Numbered from the stretch's first letter, positions 43,032-51,420 are shown. The stretch: 64,000 nucleotides of DNA from Planctomycetota bacterium (GCA_020848275.1 JADLAK010000024.1:29858-93857); one strand, 5' to 3'. Notes: generated by a model not told the origin, from the letters alone. A program made the numbers and translations.

Positions 43032-43430
43032 TTACAACGGCAATCCCACGCCGAGGTCCTTGCCGCAGTACATGCAGGTCGGGATGTCGTTGCGGTTGCG
43101 CCGGCCGCAACGGGCGCACGTCTTGGGCGGCTCCTTGCGCTTGAGCTGGCCGTCGCGGCGGCCGTCGGCCATGTCCAGCGCGTCCATCTCGGCGATCAGT
43201 TCGCTGTCGCTGAACAGGCGCTTCTTCTCAACGAGGCTCAGCAGCGCCTTCATCACGAGGTTGAGGCGGCCGACGTCGGCCTTGATGTCTGTCGGCCGTT
43301 CGGGTGCTTTGGCAATGCGGTCGAACTCGCGCACGCGCTTGAGGTTCGTGACGACGGCGGGTTCGCGGCCCGATTGCGAGGGCTTGGTCTTGACGCGGCT
43401 GACGCGGCGGATGACGACGTGGCGTTGCAT
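43032..43430 (-). CDS. Zinc-ribbon paralogue array, member 1
   Basis: 132 residues. A basic N-terminus (MQRHVVIRRVSRVKTKP) precedes the shared core LVMKALLSLVEKKRLFSDSEL and LDMADGRRDGQLKR, then the Cys4 ribbon CARCGR...CMYCGK. It is separated by 82 bp from member 2 and divergent from the phosphohexomutase gene. The GRRDGQLKRK...CARCG part looks like a conserved linker to the ribbon. Unknown function. Confidence 0.82.
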   Translation of the reverse strand: MQRHVVIRRVSRVKTKPSQSGREPAVVTNLKRVREFDRIAKAPERPTDIKADVGRLNLVMKALLSLVEKKRLFSDSELIAEMDALDMADGRRDGQLKRKEPPKTCARCGRRNRNDIPTCMYCGKDLGVGLPL

Positions 43431-43588
43431 GGCGGCTCTCCTTCTGCCCCATGCCCGGTACGTACAGGTTACGCCGCGGCTCGCGCGCGGACAACCCCGT
43501 GTTGCCGTTCGGGGCCGGCACGTGCGAGCCGCCTCTGGCGCGCGGGGGCAACGTCCCTAAACTGCCCCGCTGCACCAGGGATACCGCG

Positions 43589-45001
43589 ATGGGGATATTC
43601 AAAGCTTACGACGTGCGAGGCGTCGTCCCGACCGACCTTGACGCCAACACCGCGTTCAAGATCGGCTGGGGTTTCGGCAAGCTGCTGTCCGAGGACCAAA
43701 AGAAGCCCCGCGTCGCCGTCGGCATGGACGCGCGACCGCACAGCCCCTGGATCGCCGCAGGCTTCATGGACGGCCTTGCGGCGGCGGGCGCGGCGCCCGA
43801 GTTCATCGGGCCTTGCAGCACGCCGATGCTGTACTGGGCCGTTGCCGGGCGCGAGCAAAAGTGCCACGGCGGCGCGATGATCACGGCGAGTCATAACCCG
43901 GCCCGGTATAACGGTATTAAATTCTGCCGCGAGGACGCCGTGCCGGTCTCGGCTGAAACGGGCCTGCAGGACATTCACCAGGAAATGGCCGGCGCGCCGC
44001 AACCGCCGGCGTTCTTCTCGAACCTGCCGGTGGTCGCGCTGTATGATCCCGCAATCAACCCAGCCGAGCCCAGGAATCAAACGCCCTTTGGCCTGAACCC
44101 GTCGATTTTCGCGGGCTACAGCGCTCACGTGACGCGCTTTGCCAAGCGCCTGCCCGAGAACTTCACGGTCGCGGTCGACACCGCCAACGGCATGGGCGGT
44201 CTTTACCTGTCAACACTTCGCGCGCTGGGTTTGAAATTGATCGCGATCAACACGGACATGGACGGCACGTTCCCGGTGCACGAGGCCAACCCGAGCAAAC
44301 TCGCGAACCTGAAGCCCCTTTGCGCGCTGGTGAAATCCGAGAAAGCGCGGCTGGGCATCGCCTTTGACGGCGACGCTGACCGCGCGGTGTTCGTCGACGA
44401 GGCCGGCACGCCCGTCGGCCAGGACATGGTCACGGCGCTGCTGGCGCGTGAGTTTTTGGCGCGCGAGAAGAACGCCGCGATCCTGTACGACCTGCGCTCC
44501 AGCCGCGCGGTGCCCGAGATCATCACGGCCGACGGCGGCCGCGCGATCCGCGAGCGCGTCGGCCACAGTTACATGAAGGCGACGATGCGCAAAGTAGGCT
44601 GCGTGTTCGGCGGCGAACTTGCGGGCCACTATTACTTCCGCGACAACTTCTATGCAGACAGCGCGATCATCACGGTGATCGAGGTCTTGAACGCACTCGG
44701 CCGCAAGAACGAGCCGTTGTCCGCCCTGATTAAGCCGCTGCGGCGCTACCAGCAAACGGGCGAGATCAACTTCCGGGTATCCGACAAAGAGGAAGTCTTC
44801 CAGCAGGCCGCCGATAAATACGGCGACGGCAAGATCGACTACGTCGACGGCGTGACGGTGCAGTTCGACGACTGGTGGTTCAACCTGCGCGCCAGCAACA
44901 CCGAGCCCGTGGTGCGGCTGAACCTCGAAGCCCGCACGCGCGAACTGCTGAGCCAGAAGTTCGGCGAACTGCGCGGCCTGCTCGGCGAACCGCTGGAATA
45001 G
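43589..45001 (+). CDS. Phosphomannomutase/phosphoglucomutase
   Basis: Interconverts hexose 6- and 1-phosphates for sugar nucleotide synthesis. 470 residues from the ATG at 43589; the longer frame is not supported. AlgC/ManB-type landmarks: FKAYDVRGVVPTDL at the start, catalytic phosphoserine in MITASHNPARYNGIK (near residue 107), metal loop DGDADRAVFVD (near 256) and the C-terminal phosphate-binding RASNTEPVVRLNLEA. It could supply the sugar 1-phosphate used by the pyrophosphorylase at 1531. Confidence 0.93.
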   Translation: MGIFKAYDVRGVVPTDLDANTAFKIGWGFGKLLSEDQKKPRVAVGMDARPHSPWIAAGFMDGLAAAGAAPEFIGPCSTPMLYWAVAGREQKCHGGAMITASHNPARYNGIKFCREDAVPVSAETGLQDIHQEMAGAPQPPAFFSNLPVVALYDPAINPAEPRNQTPFGLNPSIFAGYSAHVTRFAKRLPENFTVAVDTANGMGGLYLSTLRALGLKLIAINTDMDGTFPVHEANPSKLANLKPLCALVKSEKARLGIAFDGDADRAVFVDEAGTPVGQDMVTALLAREFLAREKNAAILYDLRSSRAVPEIITADGGRAIRERVGHSYMKATMRKVGCVFGGELAGHYYFRDNFYADSAIITVIEVLNALGRKNEPLSALIKPLRRYQQTGEINFRVSDKEEVFQQAADKYGDGKIDYVDGVTVQFDDWWFNLRASNTEPVVRLNLEARTRELLSQKFGELRGLLGEPLE

Positions 45002-45007
45002 GGCCGT

Positions 45008-45379
45008 ATGTCGCAACACGCCCAGGAAGTTGTTTGCTTTCTCACTGCCGCAACGGTGCGGGCCAAGCCGAAGTACCGGATGGAAGACATGTTCTTCTCG
45101 CGCGAAGCTGGCCGTACCGTCGCGTTCGGATGCTATGCCGAAATTCGGGTTCGAGAAATTCAGCCGTTCGCGATGAAGATCGTGATCGAAGCTCCCACCG
45201 GTAATCAGGCGACTCTGTGGGAAGATGTAGTCCATCCAACCTCCAACTTGGTACCATTTGTCGCTGAGCGGCTTTGGCATGCACGGCTGGAGGCCGGCAA
45301 CTGGGCCATTCACGTTTTCATCAATGACAGGCTCGAGTTCACACGCGTGATCGAGGTTGTACGAAGGAGCAAAGCATGA
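45008..45379 (+). CDS. Hypothetical beta-rich protein
   Basis: 123 residues, 6 bp after the mutase. The strand-rich text (VVCFLTAATVRAKPKYRMEDMF ... GNWAIHVFINDRLEFTRVIEVVRR) recalls small DUF6941-like proteins in my memory, but this is weak. Its stop overlaps the next start (ATGA). Confidence 0.7.
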   Translation: MSQHAQEVVCFLTAATVRAKPKYRMEDMFFSREAGRTVAFGCYAEIRVREIQPFAMKIVIEAPTGNQATLWEDVVHPTSNLVPFVAERLWHARLEAGNWAIHVFINDRLEFTRVIEVVRRSKA

Positions 45380-45543
45380 GCCGCAAATTCAAGACGAGGA
45401 TGTGGATTGGACACGTCGGCCCGGACGGGGTTGTAAAGCAGGAATGCCGCATCGTGACCATCGATCCGACTCTTAGACCGGCCAAGACATTGAAGAAGGT
45501 CGCTACCGGCGCCAAGTCCCGCAAAACCCGCACCGCCGCGTGA
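45376..45543 (+). CDS. Small basic hypothetical protein
   Basis: 55 residues (MSRKFKTRMWIGHVGPDGVV... ending KSRKTRTAA), strongly basic at the C-terminus. AAGGAGC lies 5 nt before the ATG and there is a 4-bp overlap with the upstream gene, both supporting real translation. No family recognised. Confidence 0.65.
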   Translation: MSRKFKTRMWIGHVGPDGVVKQECRIVTIDPTLRPAKTLKKVATGAKSRKTRTAA

Positions 45544-45549
45544 GCATTG

Positions 45550-46095
45550 ATGCCACTCCTCGTAGAAACCCAGTTCGATGCGCCCGCGACCTTGTTCGTT
45601 GTCGCGCTGATGTTCGCGCCGCTGCTTGTGGCCATGGGCGTCAGCCGTTATGAGAACCGCCTGAGCGTTTACTTCAGCGAGCAAGTTGGCGAGCCGATCA
45701 ACCTCAAGAAAGTGCACCTGATTTTCAGCGTGATTATCAGTTCGTGTGTGCCGGTGTTCGCGATCAGCTTCGGCCTGCTCGTGATCTCCAAGCTGACAAG
45801 CAATATCTGGCCGCCCGCGCCGCCGGGCCAGCCGCCTGAACACAGTTTTGAAAAGCAGCTTGTGTTTTATCTCTTCTCGCTGGTCGTCAGCCTGGTGGGG
45901 GTGCTGGCTTTGAAGAAGCTGCTGTTCCGCAAGCACCTCCGCGACCCCGACGCCGGAGAAGCCCGCGCTTACTTCTTGCGCTGGCAGTTCAATTTAAACG
46001 TCGTCGCGACGCTCCTGAACGTGACGATCTACTGGGGGGCATTCTGGGTCGCGCTTTGGCTCGACCCTGAACTCGTCAACAAGACCCTTTCCTAG
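45550..46095 (+). CDS. Integral membrane protein of unknown function
   Basis: 181 residues with four likely membrane helices (about 14-30, 56-80, 105-122, 148-172) and a Pro-rich loop between the second and third. Starts 6 bp after the small basic gene, so probably the last member of that operon. No family recognised. Confidence 0.75.
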   Translation: MPLLVETQFDAPATLFVVALMFAPLLVAMGVSRYENRLSVYFSEQVGEPINLKKVHLIFSVIISSCVPVFAISFGLLVISKLTSNIWPPAPPGQPPEHSFEKQLVFYLFSLVVSLVGVLALKKLLFRKHLRDPDAGEARAYFLRWQFNLNVVATLLNVTIYWGAFWVALWLDPELVNKTLS

Positions 46096-46165
46096 AGTTC
46101 CGTGTGCCCATCTACCATTGGAATATTTGGACACACTTGCCGCGGATTAATCGGGACCCGGCGTC

Positions 46166-46194
46166 AAAAAACAGCCCCGGCCGCAAGGCCGGGG
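46166..46194 (-). terminator. Intrinsic terminator for the FliA/WhiG-type sigma gene
   Basis: CCCCGGCC / GGCCGGGG stem with a GCAA loop; on the minus strand it is followed by a six-T run. A second hairpin (CCCGCCC-TGCC-GGGCGGG, about 46229-46246) lies nearer the stop codon. Confidence 0.85.
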
Positions 46195-46252
46195 GTTAAA
46201 GAACAATCATTCGGTTGATCCGCTTCCCCCGCCCTGCCGGGCGGGGCTGAAG

Positions 46253-47128
46253 TTACTCCGCCATCAGGTCTTCGTGCAGGCCCTCGAGCTGGCGCTTGAG
46301 GCGATAGACGATGCGGTGGTGGATCTGGCAGACGCGGCTTTCGCTGAGGTTCAGCACCAGCCCGATTTCCTTCATCGTCAGTTCCTCGAGGTAATACAGG
46401 ACGACGATCAGCTTTTCCTTCTTCGACAGGCCGCGCGTCGAGAGCTCGATCAGTTCCTTCTTCTCAAGCCCGGTCATCGGCGAGGTGTTGCGCTTGTCCT
46501 CAATCGTGTCGACCTTGCGCACTTCCTTGCCGTCGTTGTCGGTCTCGGTGCTGGCGCGGTCGAGGCTGACTATGTTGGCCATGCTGATTTCGCGCAACCA
46601 GCGGTCGTAATCGTCCATCGAAATGCCAAGGCGCGCGGCGACTTCACCTTCCTTGGGCGCGGCGCCGGTTTCGGTCTCGATTTCCTTGTAGACGCGCTCG
46701 AGCTTGTGACTGTGGGTGCGCACAAGGCGCGGGGCGAAGTCCTGCTCGCGCAGGTCGTCGAGGATCGCGCCGGTGATGCGCTGCTTGCAATAAGCTTCGA
46801 ACTTCACGCCGCGGCCGGGGTCGAAGCCGTCGATGGCGTCCATCAGGCCGAACACTCCGGCCTGGATGAGTTCGTCGAGGTCGACGTGGCTCGGCAGCTT
46901 GCCGTGCATGCGTTCGGCGGTCGCGCGCACCAGCGGCAGGTAGATCTCGACGAGCTGGTTGCGCAGCCGGTCGCCGCCCTTTTTCTTGTACTCGGACCAA
47001 AGAGCCACGATTTCGGCCTCGGTCATTTCATTGAGCTTGGTTGGCACGACATAGGCCTTGGGAAGCAGCGAAGAGGCCCGCGAAAAACCGTGACGAGGCA
47101 TTACCGGCGAGGGTTGGACCAGTGGCAT
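46253..47128 (-). CDS. FliA/WhiG-type sigma-70 factor
   Basis: Alternative sigma factor of group 3, 291 residues from the ATG at 47128 (GGAG 7 nt upstream). Region 2: LWSEYKKKGGDRLRNQLVEIYLPLV ... DLDELIQAGVFGLMDAIDGFDP ... FEAYCKQRITGAILDDLREQD. Region 3 follows around EGEVAARLGISMDDYDRWL. Region 4: LSKKEKLIVVLYYLEELTMKEIGLVLNLSESRVCQIHHRIVYRLK. In flagellated bacteria this type drives late flagellar genes, in Streptomyces development. No flagellar genes are in the window, so the regulon is unknown. Confidence 0.93.
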   Translation of the reverse strand: MPLVQPSPVMPRHGFSRASSLLPKAYVVPTKLNEMTEAEIVALWSEYKKKGGDRLRNQLVEIYLPLVRATAERMHGKLPSHVDLDELIQAGVFGLMDAIDGFDPGRGVKFEAYCKQRITGAILDDLREQDFAPRLVRTHSHKLERVYKEIETETGAAPKEGEVAARLGISMDDYDRWLREISMANIVSLDRASTETDNDGKEVRKVDTIEDKRNTSPMTGLEKKELIELSTRGLSKKEKLIVVLYYLEELTMKEIGLVLNLSESRVCQIHHRIVYRLKRQLEGLHEDLMAE

Positions 47129-47448
47129 GGAGGACTCCGGGTGTCGGCCGTGCGTGTAAACACGAACCAAAGGGTGTATTTTACGAATTATAAATTACAC
47201 CGCCGTTGCCCCGCCGTCAATTTTTCCGTCAAGATTTCTTCGCAGATTCCTTTCGCCGTTGGATTTGTGGCTTTAATCGTGCGGACGAGACCGCGTTCCC
47301 GCCGCCGCCGTGCGGCCATTTTCGGCGCGCGCGACGTCAAACGTAAAATCTATAAAGCTGCGCCAGCCGGTCAATTGAACTTTAGCTAAATTTGTAAATT
47401 TTATTGTTTCTGCTCTGCATGGCTTGGGTTGCAAACCCAAGCCATGAA
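47129..47448. other. AT-rich promoter region upstream of the sigma gene
   Basis: 320 bp without a gene, with AT-rich patches unlike the surroundings. A TATAAT box on the minus strand (47187-47192) lies about 60 bp from the sigma start, with TTGACG at 47215-47220, though the 22-bp spacing is long. A 13-bp perfect hairpin (CATGGCTTGGGTT arms, 47419-47447) follows the stop of the next gene without a T run. Confidence 0.45.
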
Positions 47449-48282
47449 CTAAGCCGCCGCCGCCGGGGCCCTCGGCTGCGCTTGCGGCGAGACGGGTGCC
47501 GTGGCGGGAGCGGCGTCGTATTGCTCCGGCTTGGTGCCGGGCTCTGTTTTTCGCGGTTCTGCCGGCGCGCGGCGCAGGGCCTCGGCGACTTGCCCCATCG
47601 TCAGTTGCATTTCCTCCGCGACGCGCAGCAACGCCTCTTCCTTCAATTTGTCGCGTTTATCGGTCCAGCGCCGCAACTCGGCCGTGGCGCGGATGAATTC
47701 GCCGGCGGTGACCAGCGGGCGCGGACGCCGCTTGCCGTCGGCGGGCGGCGGCGCGTCGGCCTCCGCTAACAGGCAACGCTGGCCGAGCTTCAGCAGGGAT
47801 TTCATGCCCTCGATGACGCCGTCGACTTCGCTGCCGCCAAGCTCGGCGTAGAGCGCGTCCTGGCGCTCCTTGACCAGTGCCTGGAGCGGGTGCGGCGTGC
47901 GCATGATCTCCCGCATCATCTCGATGTGTTCAGGCGTATACATGGCGGGGCGTTGTGGCGCGGGCCGCCGGCCCGTGGGTGTTGCATTTGCGGCGGACAC
48001 GCGGCCCAACTTCGCCAAGGTTTCGTCGGGTAAACCGCGTGTCCCTACGTTGTTTGGCGCGCCACCCGATGACGCCCCGCCCGCCAATTCCTCCATCATC
48101 GACATCAGGTCTTCCGGGGAGTCCATCCCCTGCAGGAACGACTGGAATTCCGGCGGGACCTGCGGCGCGGTTTTGTCGGGTGGCACGGGCCGCCCGCCTT
48201 CGCCGAGGCTTCGGCGGACATGCTGGCCGGTGGGTGTTGTGGCAAAGGACGCTGCGGGGGTGCGATAGTGCTTGTTGGACAT
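47449..48282 (-). CDS. Hypothetical protein with repeat-derived peptides
   Basis: 277 residues from the ATG at 48282 (GGAG 7 nt upstream). The C-terminal half is helical and charged (LVTAGEFIRATAELRRWTDKRDKLKEEALLRVAEEMQLTMGQVAEALRRA). A middle segment has YTPEHIEMMREIMRTPHPLQALVKERQDALYAEL. Two stretches are encoded by palindromes: HVRRSLGEGGRP near residue 21 and the stretch around NVGTRGLPDETLAKLGRVS (47995-48048, GTAG-headed). RRSLGEGG-type peptides are a familiar sign of intragenic REPs. Function unknown. Confidence 0.72.
   Translation of the reverse strand: MSNKHYRTPAASFATTPTGQHVRRSLGEGGRPVPPDKTAPQVPPEFQSFLQGMDSPEDLMSMMEELAGGASSGGAPNNVGTRGLPDETLAKLGRVSAANATPTGRRPAPQRPAMYTPEHIEMMREIMRTPHPLQALVKERQDALYAELGGSEVDGVIEGMKSLLKLGQRCLLAEADAPPPADGKRRPRPLVTAGEFIRATAELRRWTDKRDKLKEEALLRVAEEMQLTMGQVAEALRRAPAEPRKTEPGTKPEQYDAAPATAPVSPQAQPRAPAAAA
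47995..48048 (-). repeat. GTAG-headed REP with long loop inside a coding sequence
   Basis: On the minus strand, GTAG then GGACACGCGG pairs with CCGCGTGTCC at the other end. Head and first stem bases match the REPs flanking the RAYT gene (GTAGGGAC.CG). 54 bp, a multiple of three. Confidence 0.65.
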
Positions 48283-48885
48283 GACGGTCTCCAGAAAAGT
48301 AGTTCCCGGAACCGTACCACGTCGTGCGACATACCTTGGGCTTTCAGGCGCGTGGCGCCGCATTTTCGTTGACCGCGAGAGGCGTCTGCACGCACGTGGC
48401 ACGGGCGTCTCGCCCGCATTGTCGCGGCCTGTGGCCGCGACAATGCGGGTCATGGGCAAGATGCCCATGCCACTGGTGTCCAATCTTCTTCGCTAGGGTC
48501 AACTAAGCCGTAGATCTCTGGGACGAACGAAAACCACGGGCTTTCACCCGTGGCTAAAGAAATGACGGCGCTCCGCGCCTGAAAACGTGGCATCGACCTC
48601 CAGGTCGATGTGCTGTTGCTTCATCGCCGTCGCTCTTTATAGGCGCGAAGCGCCGCAACTTCTTTAGCACCCACCGTCAGGTGGGTGAATTCATGCGATT
48701 GAATGATTCAAGGCGCGTAGCGCCGACACATGTGCCGCCGCTTGCGCGGCTGGCAAATTGACGGATCGCATTGGGCCCACGGGCTTTCACCCGTGGCCAA
48801 ACAAACGACGGCACTCCGCGCCTGACTGGGCTAAACGGTCGACCGCGATTTTGGTTGGACACGCCGGCAGGGCTGTTATCAATGG
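48283..48885. other. Repeat-dense intergenic region
   Basis: About 600 bp with no credible gene. 48396-48473 is an inverted pair of GTGG-headed hairpins around a 13-bp CATTGTCGCGGCC stem-loop. Two 49-bp copies (48534-48582 and 48777-48825, about 45/49 identical), each a CCACGGG-CTTT-CACCCGTGG hairpin plus a shared tail, flank further hairpins such as GGCGCGAAGCGCC and CCCACCGTCAGGTGGG. It looks like a landing zone for REP-like elements. Confidence 0.7.
48396..48473. repeat. BIME-like pair of GTGG-headed hairpins
   Basis: The left unit reads GTGG then CACGGGCGTCTCGCCCG. The right unit, on the minus strand, reads GTGG then CATGGGCATCTTGCCCATG. A central hairpin, CATTGTCGCGGCC...GGCCGCGACAATG, lies between. 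Confidence 0.75.
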
Positions 48886-50394
48886 TTATTGCGCCGGTGG
48901 CGACCAAACCTGGTGTTTAATATGGTCGTGAACAGCTTTGAGTTTGTCGTTCAGATTGGTGTCGTCAGTCTTTGCAATTGCGGCCTCAAGCTTCGGCAAA
49001 TGCGCAGCCGCCAAGCCGCCTAGCTGGTAGCCCCTGAATCCCCTTACAGCGTCTATGGCGCTTGCAGCGATGTCTTTGGCGTCAGTTGCACCCAATACCA
49101 AGAGCACCGCCGCAAACGCAACCTGAAGTTGAACGGTTGTTGTGGTGTGGTCGCTTCCCGGAACCGGAAGATATTGCCGCGCAATACTCTCCGCTTCGGC
49201 CCAATTGCCAAGTTGCAATTCACATTCGGCAAGTGTGATTAATAAACCGTAACTCATTGTTAGGAAGTGCTGCTTTTGGGGATCGCTTTGGCGAAGCTGC
49301 ATTGCCCGTAACAGCTGTTGCCGCGCTTCCTTGAGCTTGCCCACACCCATCAACGCTTTGCCGTAATATTCAATGTAAAGCGCATCTATCGGATTCTGGG
49401 CGCCGCCCAACGCGCGTGTTATCGCATTGGGTTGGCCGGAAATTTCGACTGCCTTCCGGAGGTGTTCGACGGCAAGGTCCTTGTCGCCGGCGTCCGCGCG
49501 CGCCTGCCCTGCCATCATGTGATAAAGCGGCAAAGACATCTTGCTCGTTGGATCTAGCAAGGTGCCAATGAGCGATTCGTAGGTTTCCGCCGCGGTCCGG
49601 TGCTGCTTGGACATCTGCAGCAGCTCGGCAACCTGCGCCTGCGCCAGATGGACGGCAGGTTCCCAATTCTTGCGCTTTTCATTTTGCTCCCGCGCTTTGG
49701 AGTAAGCCGCGAGTTTTCGGGAAAATTCCTGTAACCCCTCGGCCGTTGTTGGCATGTTTCCAAAGTCGATTTCAGGTTCGTCGACCTTCGGGTGAAGCGC
49801 ATCCTCTTCTGCCATCAGATGCCTATAGATATCGAGGACTTGATGCGCGATCGGTATTCCCAGATGTGGCCGGCCGGAGCCCATTCGATGATACTGGATC
49901 ATCAACTTTAGATCCTCGGCGAGTTCCGCCGATCTCGGCTGATGCGCTTTGTGCGCGACAACAAGCAGTTGGGCGTAAAGTTTCTCCACACGTTCATAGA
50001 GCGGCTGGATAGCTTTGCAGATGTCGTCGCACGAGAAGCCGCGGTAACAGGCGTGGTAAAACCGCCGCTCGATAAGAACGAACAGCTCTTTCAGCGGAGC
50101 GAGAAGACGACCAGATTCTACCCCAAAGCGTTTTTCGCGACGCGCCACGATGTCGCTCAGCATTTGCTCGCGTATTGCAGAAAGGTTGCTGTGAAACGCC
50201 CGGTATTGCCGGGCTTGCTCTTCGGTGCGTTTTGCCCGAAGCTTCTCTCCGACTGCGACAAGCCAGCGGCCGCAGCGCAACCATGTCACGTCGGCTTTGG
50301 TGTACTTGGCCAACGCAACCCCAAACGCCTTGGCGGCGTCGGGGTATTGGCCCGCCGCAAACGCGCGGTGCCCCTCGGCGATCAGTTGCTTCAA
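48886..50394 (-). CDS. Helical-repeat (TPR-like) protein
   Basis: About 502 residues from a TTG at 50394; no better start is in frame. The text is almost all helical with TPR-like patterns (GHRAFAAGQYPDAAKAFGVALAKY, ARADAGDKDLAVEHLRKAVEIS, ITLAECELQLGNWAEAESIARQYL). No catalytic motif. It follows the sigma2-only gene by about 60 bp on the same strand, so it may be its partner or scaffold (inference). GC is somewhat lower than in the neighbours. Confidence 0.75.
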   Translation of the reverse strand: MKQLIAEGHRAFAAGQYPDAAKAFGVALAKYTKADVTWLRCGRWLVAVGEKLRAKRTEEQARQYRAFHSNLSAIREQMLSDIVARREKRFGVESGRLLAPLKELFVLIERRFYHACYRGFSCDDICKAIQPLYERVEKLYAQLLVVAHKAHQPRSAELAEDLKLMIQYHRMGSGRPHLGIPIAHQVLDIYRHLMAEEDALHPKVDEPEIDFGNMPTTAEGLQEFSRKLAAYSKAREQNEKRKNWEPAVHLAQAQVAELLQMSKQHRTAAETYESLIGTLLDPTSKMSLPLYHMMAGQARADAGDKDLAVEHLRKAVEISGQPNAITRALGGAQNPIDALYIEYYGKALMGVGKLKEARQQLLRAMQLRQSDPQKQHFLTMSYGLLITLAECELQLGNWAEAESIARQYLPVPGSDHTTTTVQLQVAFAAVLLVLGATDAKDIAASAIDAVRGFRGYQLGGLAAAHLPKLEAAIAKTDDTNLNDKLKAVHDHIKHQVWSPPAQ

Positions 50395-50453
50395 GTCGTC
50401 GATGGCGCACCTCGTTATCGGCGTTCATCCGTTTTGATCGGCGGTTGAAAGCC

Positions 50454-50900
50454 TTATTCGCTTTCGTCGGAGTCGATGAGGCCGCGGATTTCATGCATGA
50501 TGCTGCGGCGGACGGCGAGGCTGCCGAAATCTTCGAACGTCATGCCCGCCTTGGGGTCGTAATCTTTCATCGCTTCGAAGAATCCCACCACGCCGGCCTG
50601 GTAGAGGTCGTTTTCTTCAATCGCGCGCGCCAGAACCTCGCTGATGTTCTCGGCGTTGGCGCGCACCAGGTCGAAATAAAACTCTGCCAGCGCGTTGCGC
50701 GCCTCGGTGTCGCCCGTGGCCTTGTAGGTCGTCCAGAGTTCCTTGACGTTGCGGCCATGCAGGGCTTCGTCGACGGGATCGCGCTCGGCGTCGGCGGCCT
50801 TTGCGGCCAGGCGTTTTTGCTCGGCCTCGCGTGTGCCGTGCACGGGTTTTTCGGCGGCATGAGTGCGGCGGGGCAACGATGACTTCGATGGTTTGCTCAC
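50454..50900 (-). CDS. Sigma-region-2-only protein
   Basis: 148 residues. A basic 50-residue leader is followed by a sequence that aligns by eye with region 2 of the FliA/WhiG-type factor at 46253: ELWTTYKATGDTEARNALAEFYFDLVRANAE, then NDLYQAGVVGFFEAMKDYDPKAGMTFEDFGSLAVRRSIMHEIRGLID. The protein ends there, with no regions 3 or 4. It keeps the core-polymerase and -10 part only, so it may be a decoy, antagonist or split sigma subunit. Its ATG overlaps the stop of the membrane gene (ATGA). Confidence 0.8.
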   Translation of the reverse strand: MSKPSKSSLPRRTHAAEKPVHGTREAEQKRLAAKAADAERDPVDEALHGRNVKELWTTYKATGDTEARNALAEFYFDLVRANAENISEVLARAIEENDLYQAGVVGFFEAMKDYDPKAGMTFEDFGSLAVRRSIMHEIRGLIDSDESE

Positions 50901-51121
50901 GTCCTGGTTCCCGGTTGAGTGTCCGCCCCGGTGTTAGCTGAAACGCTACTTGCCTGCCAGTCTCCGATTGCGCCCGCGACACGTCCGACCACGATGCCGC
51001 CCAGCAGCGCCGCCATCGCGCCAATGGCCGTCGCCGCAAAATCCCAGTGGCCCTGCAAGCCGGCGAAAATGACGACCGACGCGCAGATGAAGGCAAAGGC
51101 TGTCGAGAAGCGTTCGGCCAT
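50897..51121 (-). CDS. Small two-helix membrane protein
   Basis: 74 residues with two predicted membrane helices (FSTAFAFICASVVIFAGL and FAATAIGAMAALLGGIVVG) and a polar Ser/Thr tail. It overlaps the sigma2-only gene by 4 bp, so they are translated together. Function unknown; it could tether or regulate that protein. Confidence 0.68.
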   Translation of the reverse strand: MAERFSTAFAFICASVVIFAGLQGHWDFAATAIGAMAALLGGIVVGRVAGAIGDWQASSVSANTGADTQPGTRT

Positions 51122-51175
51122 ACTGGGATGGTAGCAAGGTTGGAAATCAATCGCCGCCTTGAGCGGCTAAAAATC

Positions 51176-51312
51176 TCACCGCGGAGGCGCATAGACGCGG
51201 AGACATTTGCGAAATTGTTTGCCTGAACGAGTTTTGTTCTGTACCAGCGATCGAATTTGGCGGCAAGCCTCAGTTATCACGGTTTCTCTGCGCCTCCGCG
51301 TCTTTGCGGTTT
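51176..51312. repeat. GCGGAG palindrome
   Basis: Left arm 51178-51206 and right arm 51286-51311 are complementary with a few mismatches; the arms consist of ACGCGGAG/GGCGCA units. It is the same structural class as the other short-unit palindromes. Confidence 0.65.
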
Positions 51313-51323
51313 GCTTTTGCAGT

Positions 51324-51377
51324 TCAAAGCATCTTCTTGAAATCGGCTTCGGTGATGATTTTGACGCCAAGCTCGCG
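51324..51377 (-). pseudogene. Duplicated 3' end of ligA (17 codons plus stop)
   Basis: Reads [17 protein letters not shown] then stop, against [17 protein letters not shown] at the true ligA end. 44 bp are identical (51334-51377 versus 52156-52199). The match stops abruptly upstream. Confidence 0.88.
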
Positions 51378-51420
51378 TGCCGGGCTGTAACGGTCCGCTG
51401 TACGACGCTAAATTCCCTTC

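Larger units (their letters stand above)
51122..51420. other. Intergenic region with palindromic repeat and ligA remnant
   Basis: About 300 bp. 51176-51312 is an inverted pair (ACCGCGGAGGCGCA... and ...GCGCCTCCGCGTCTTTGCGGT) with about 85 bp between the arms. 51324-51377 is a copy of the ligA 3' end. No intact gene. Confidence 0.65.

Noticed and set aside
46229-46246. CCCGCCC hairpin near the sigma gene end as a second terminator
   Set aside because: It has no T run on either side; the better terminator is at 46166-46194.
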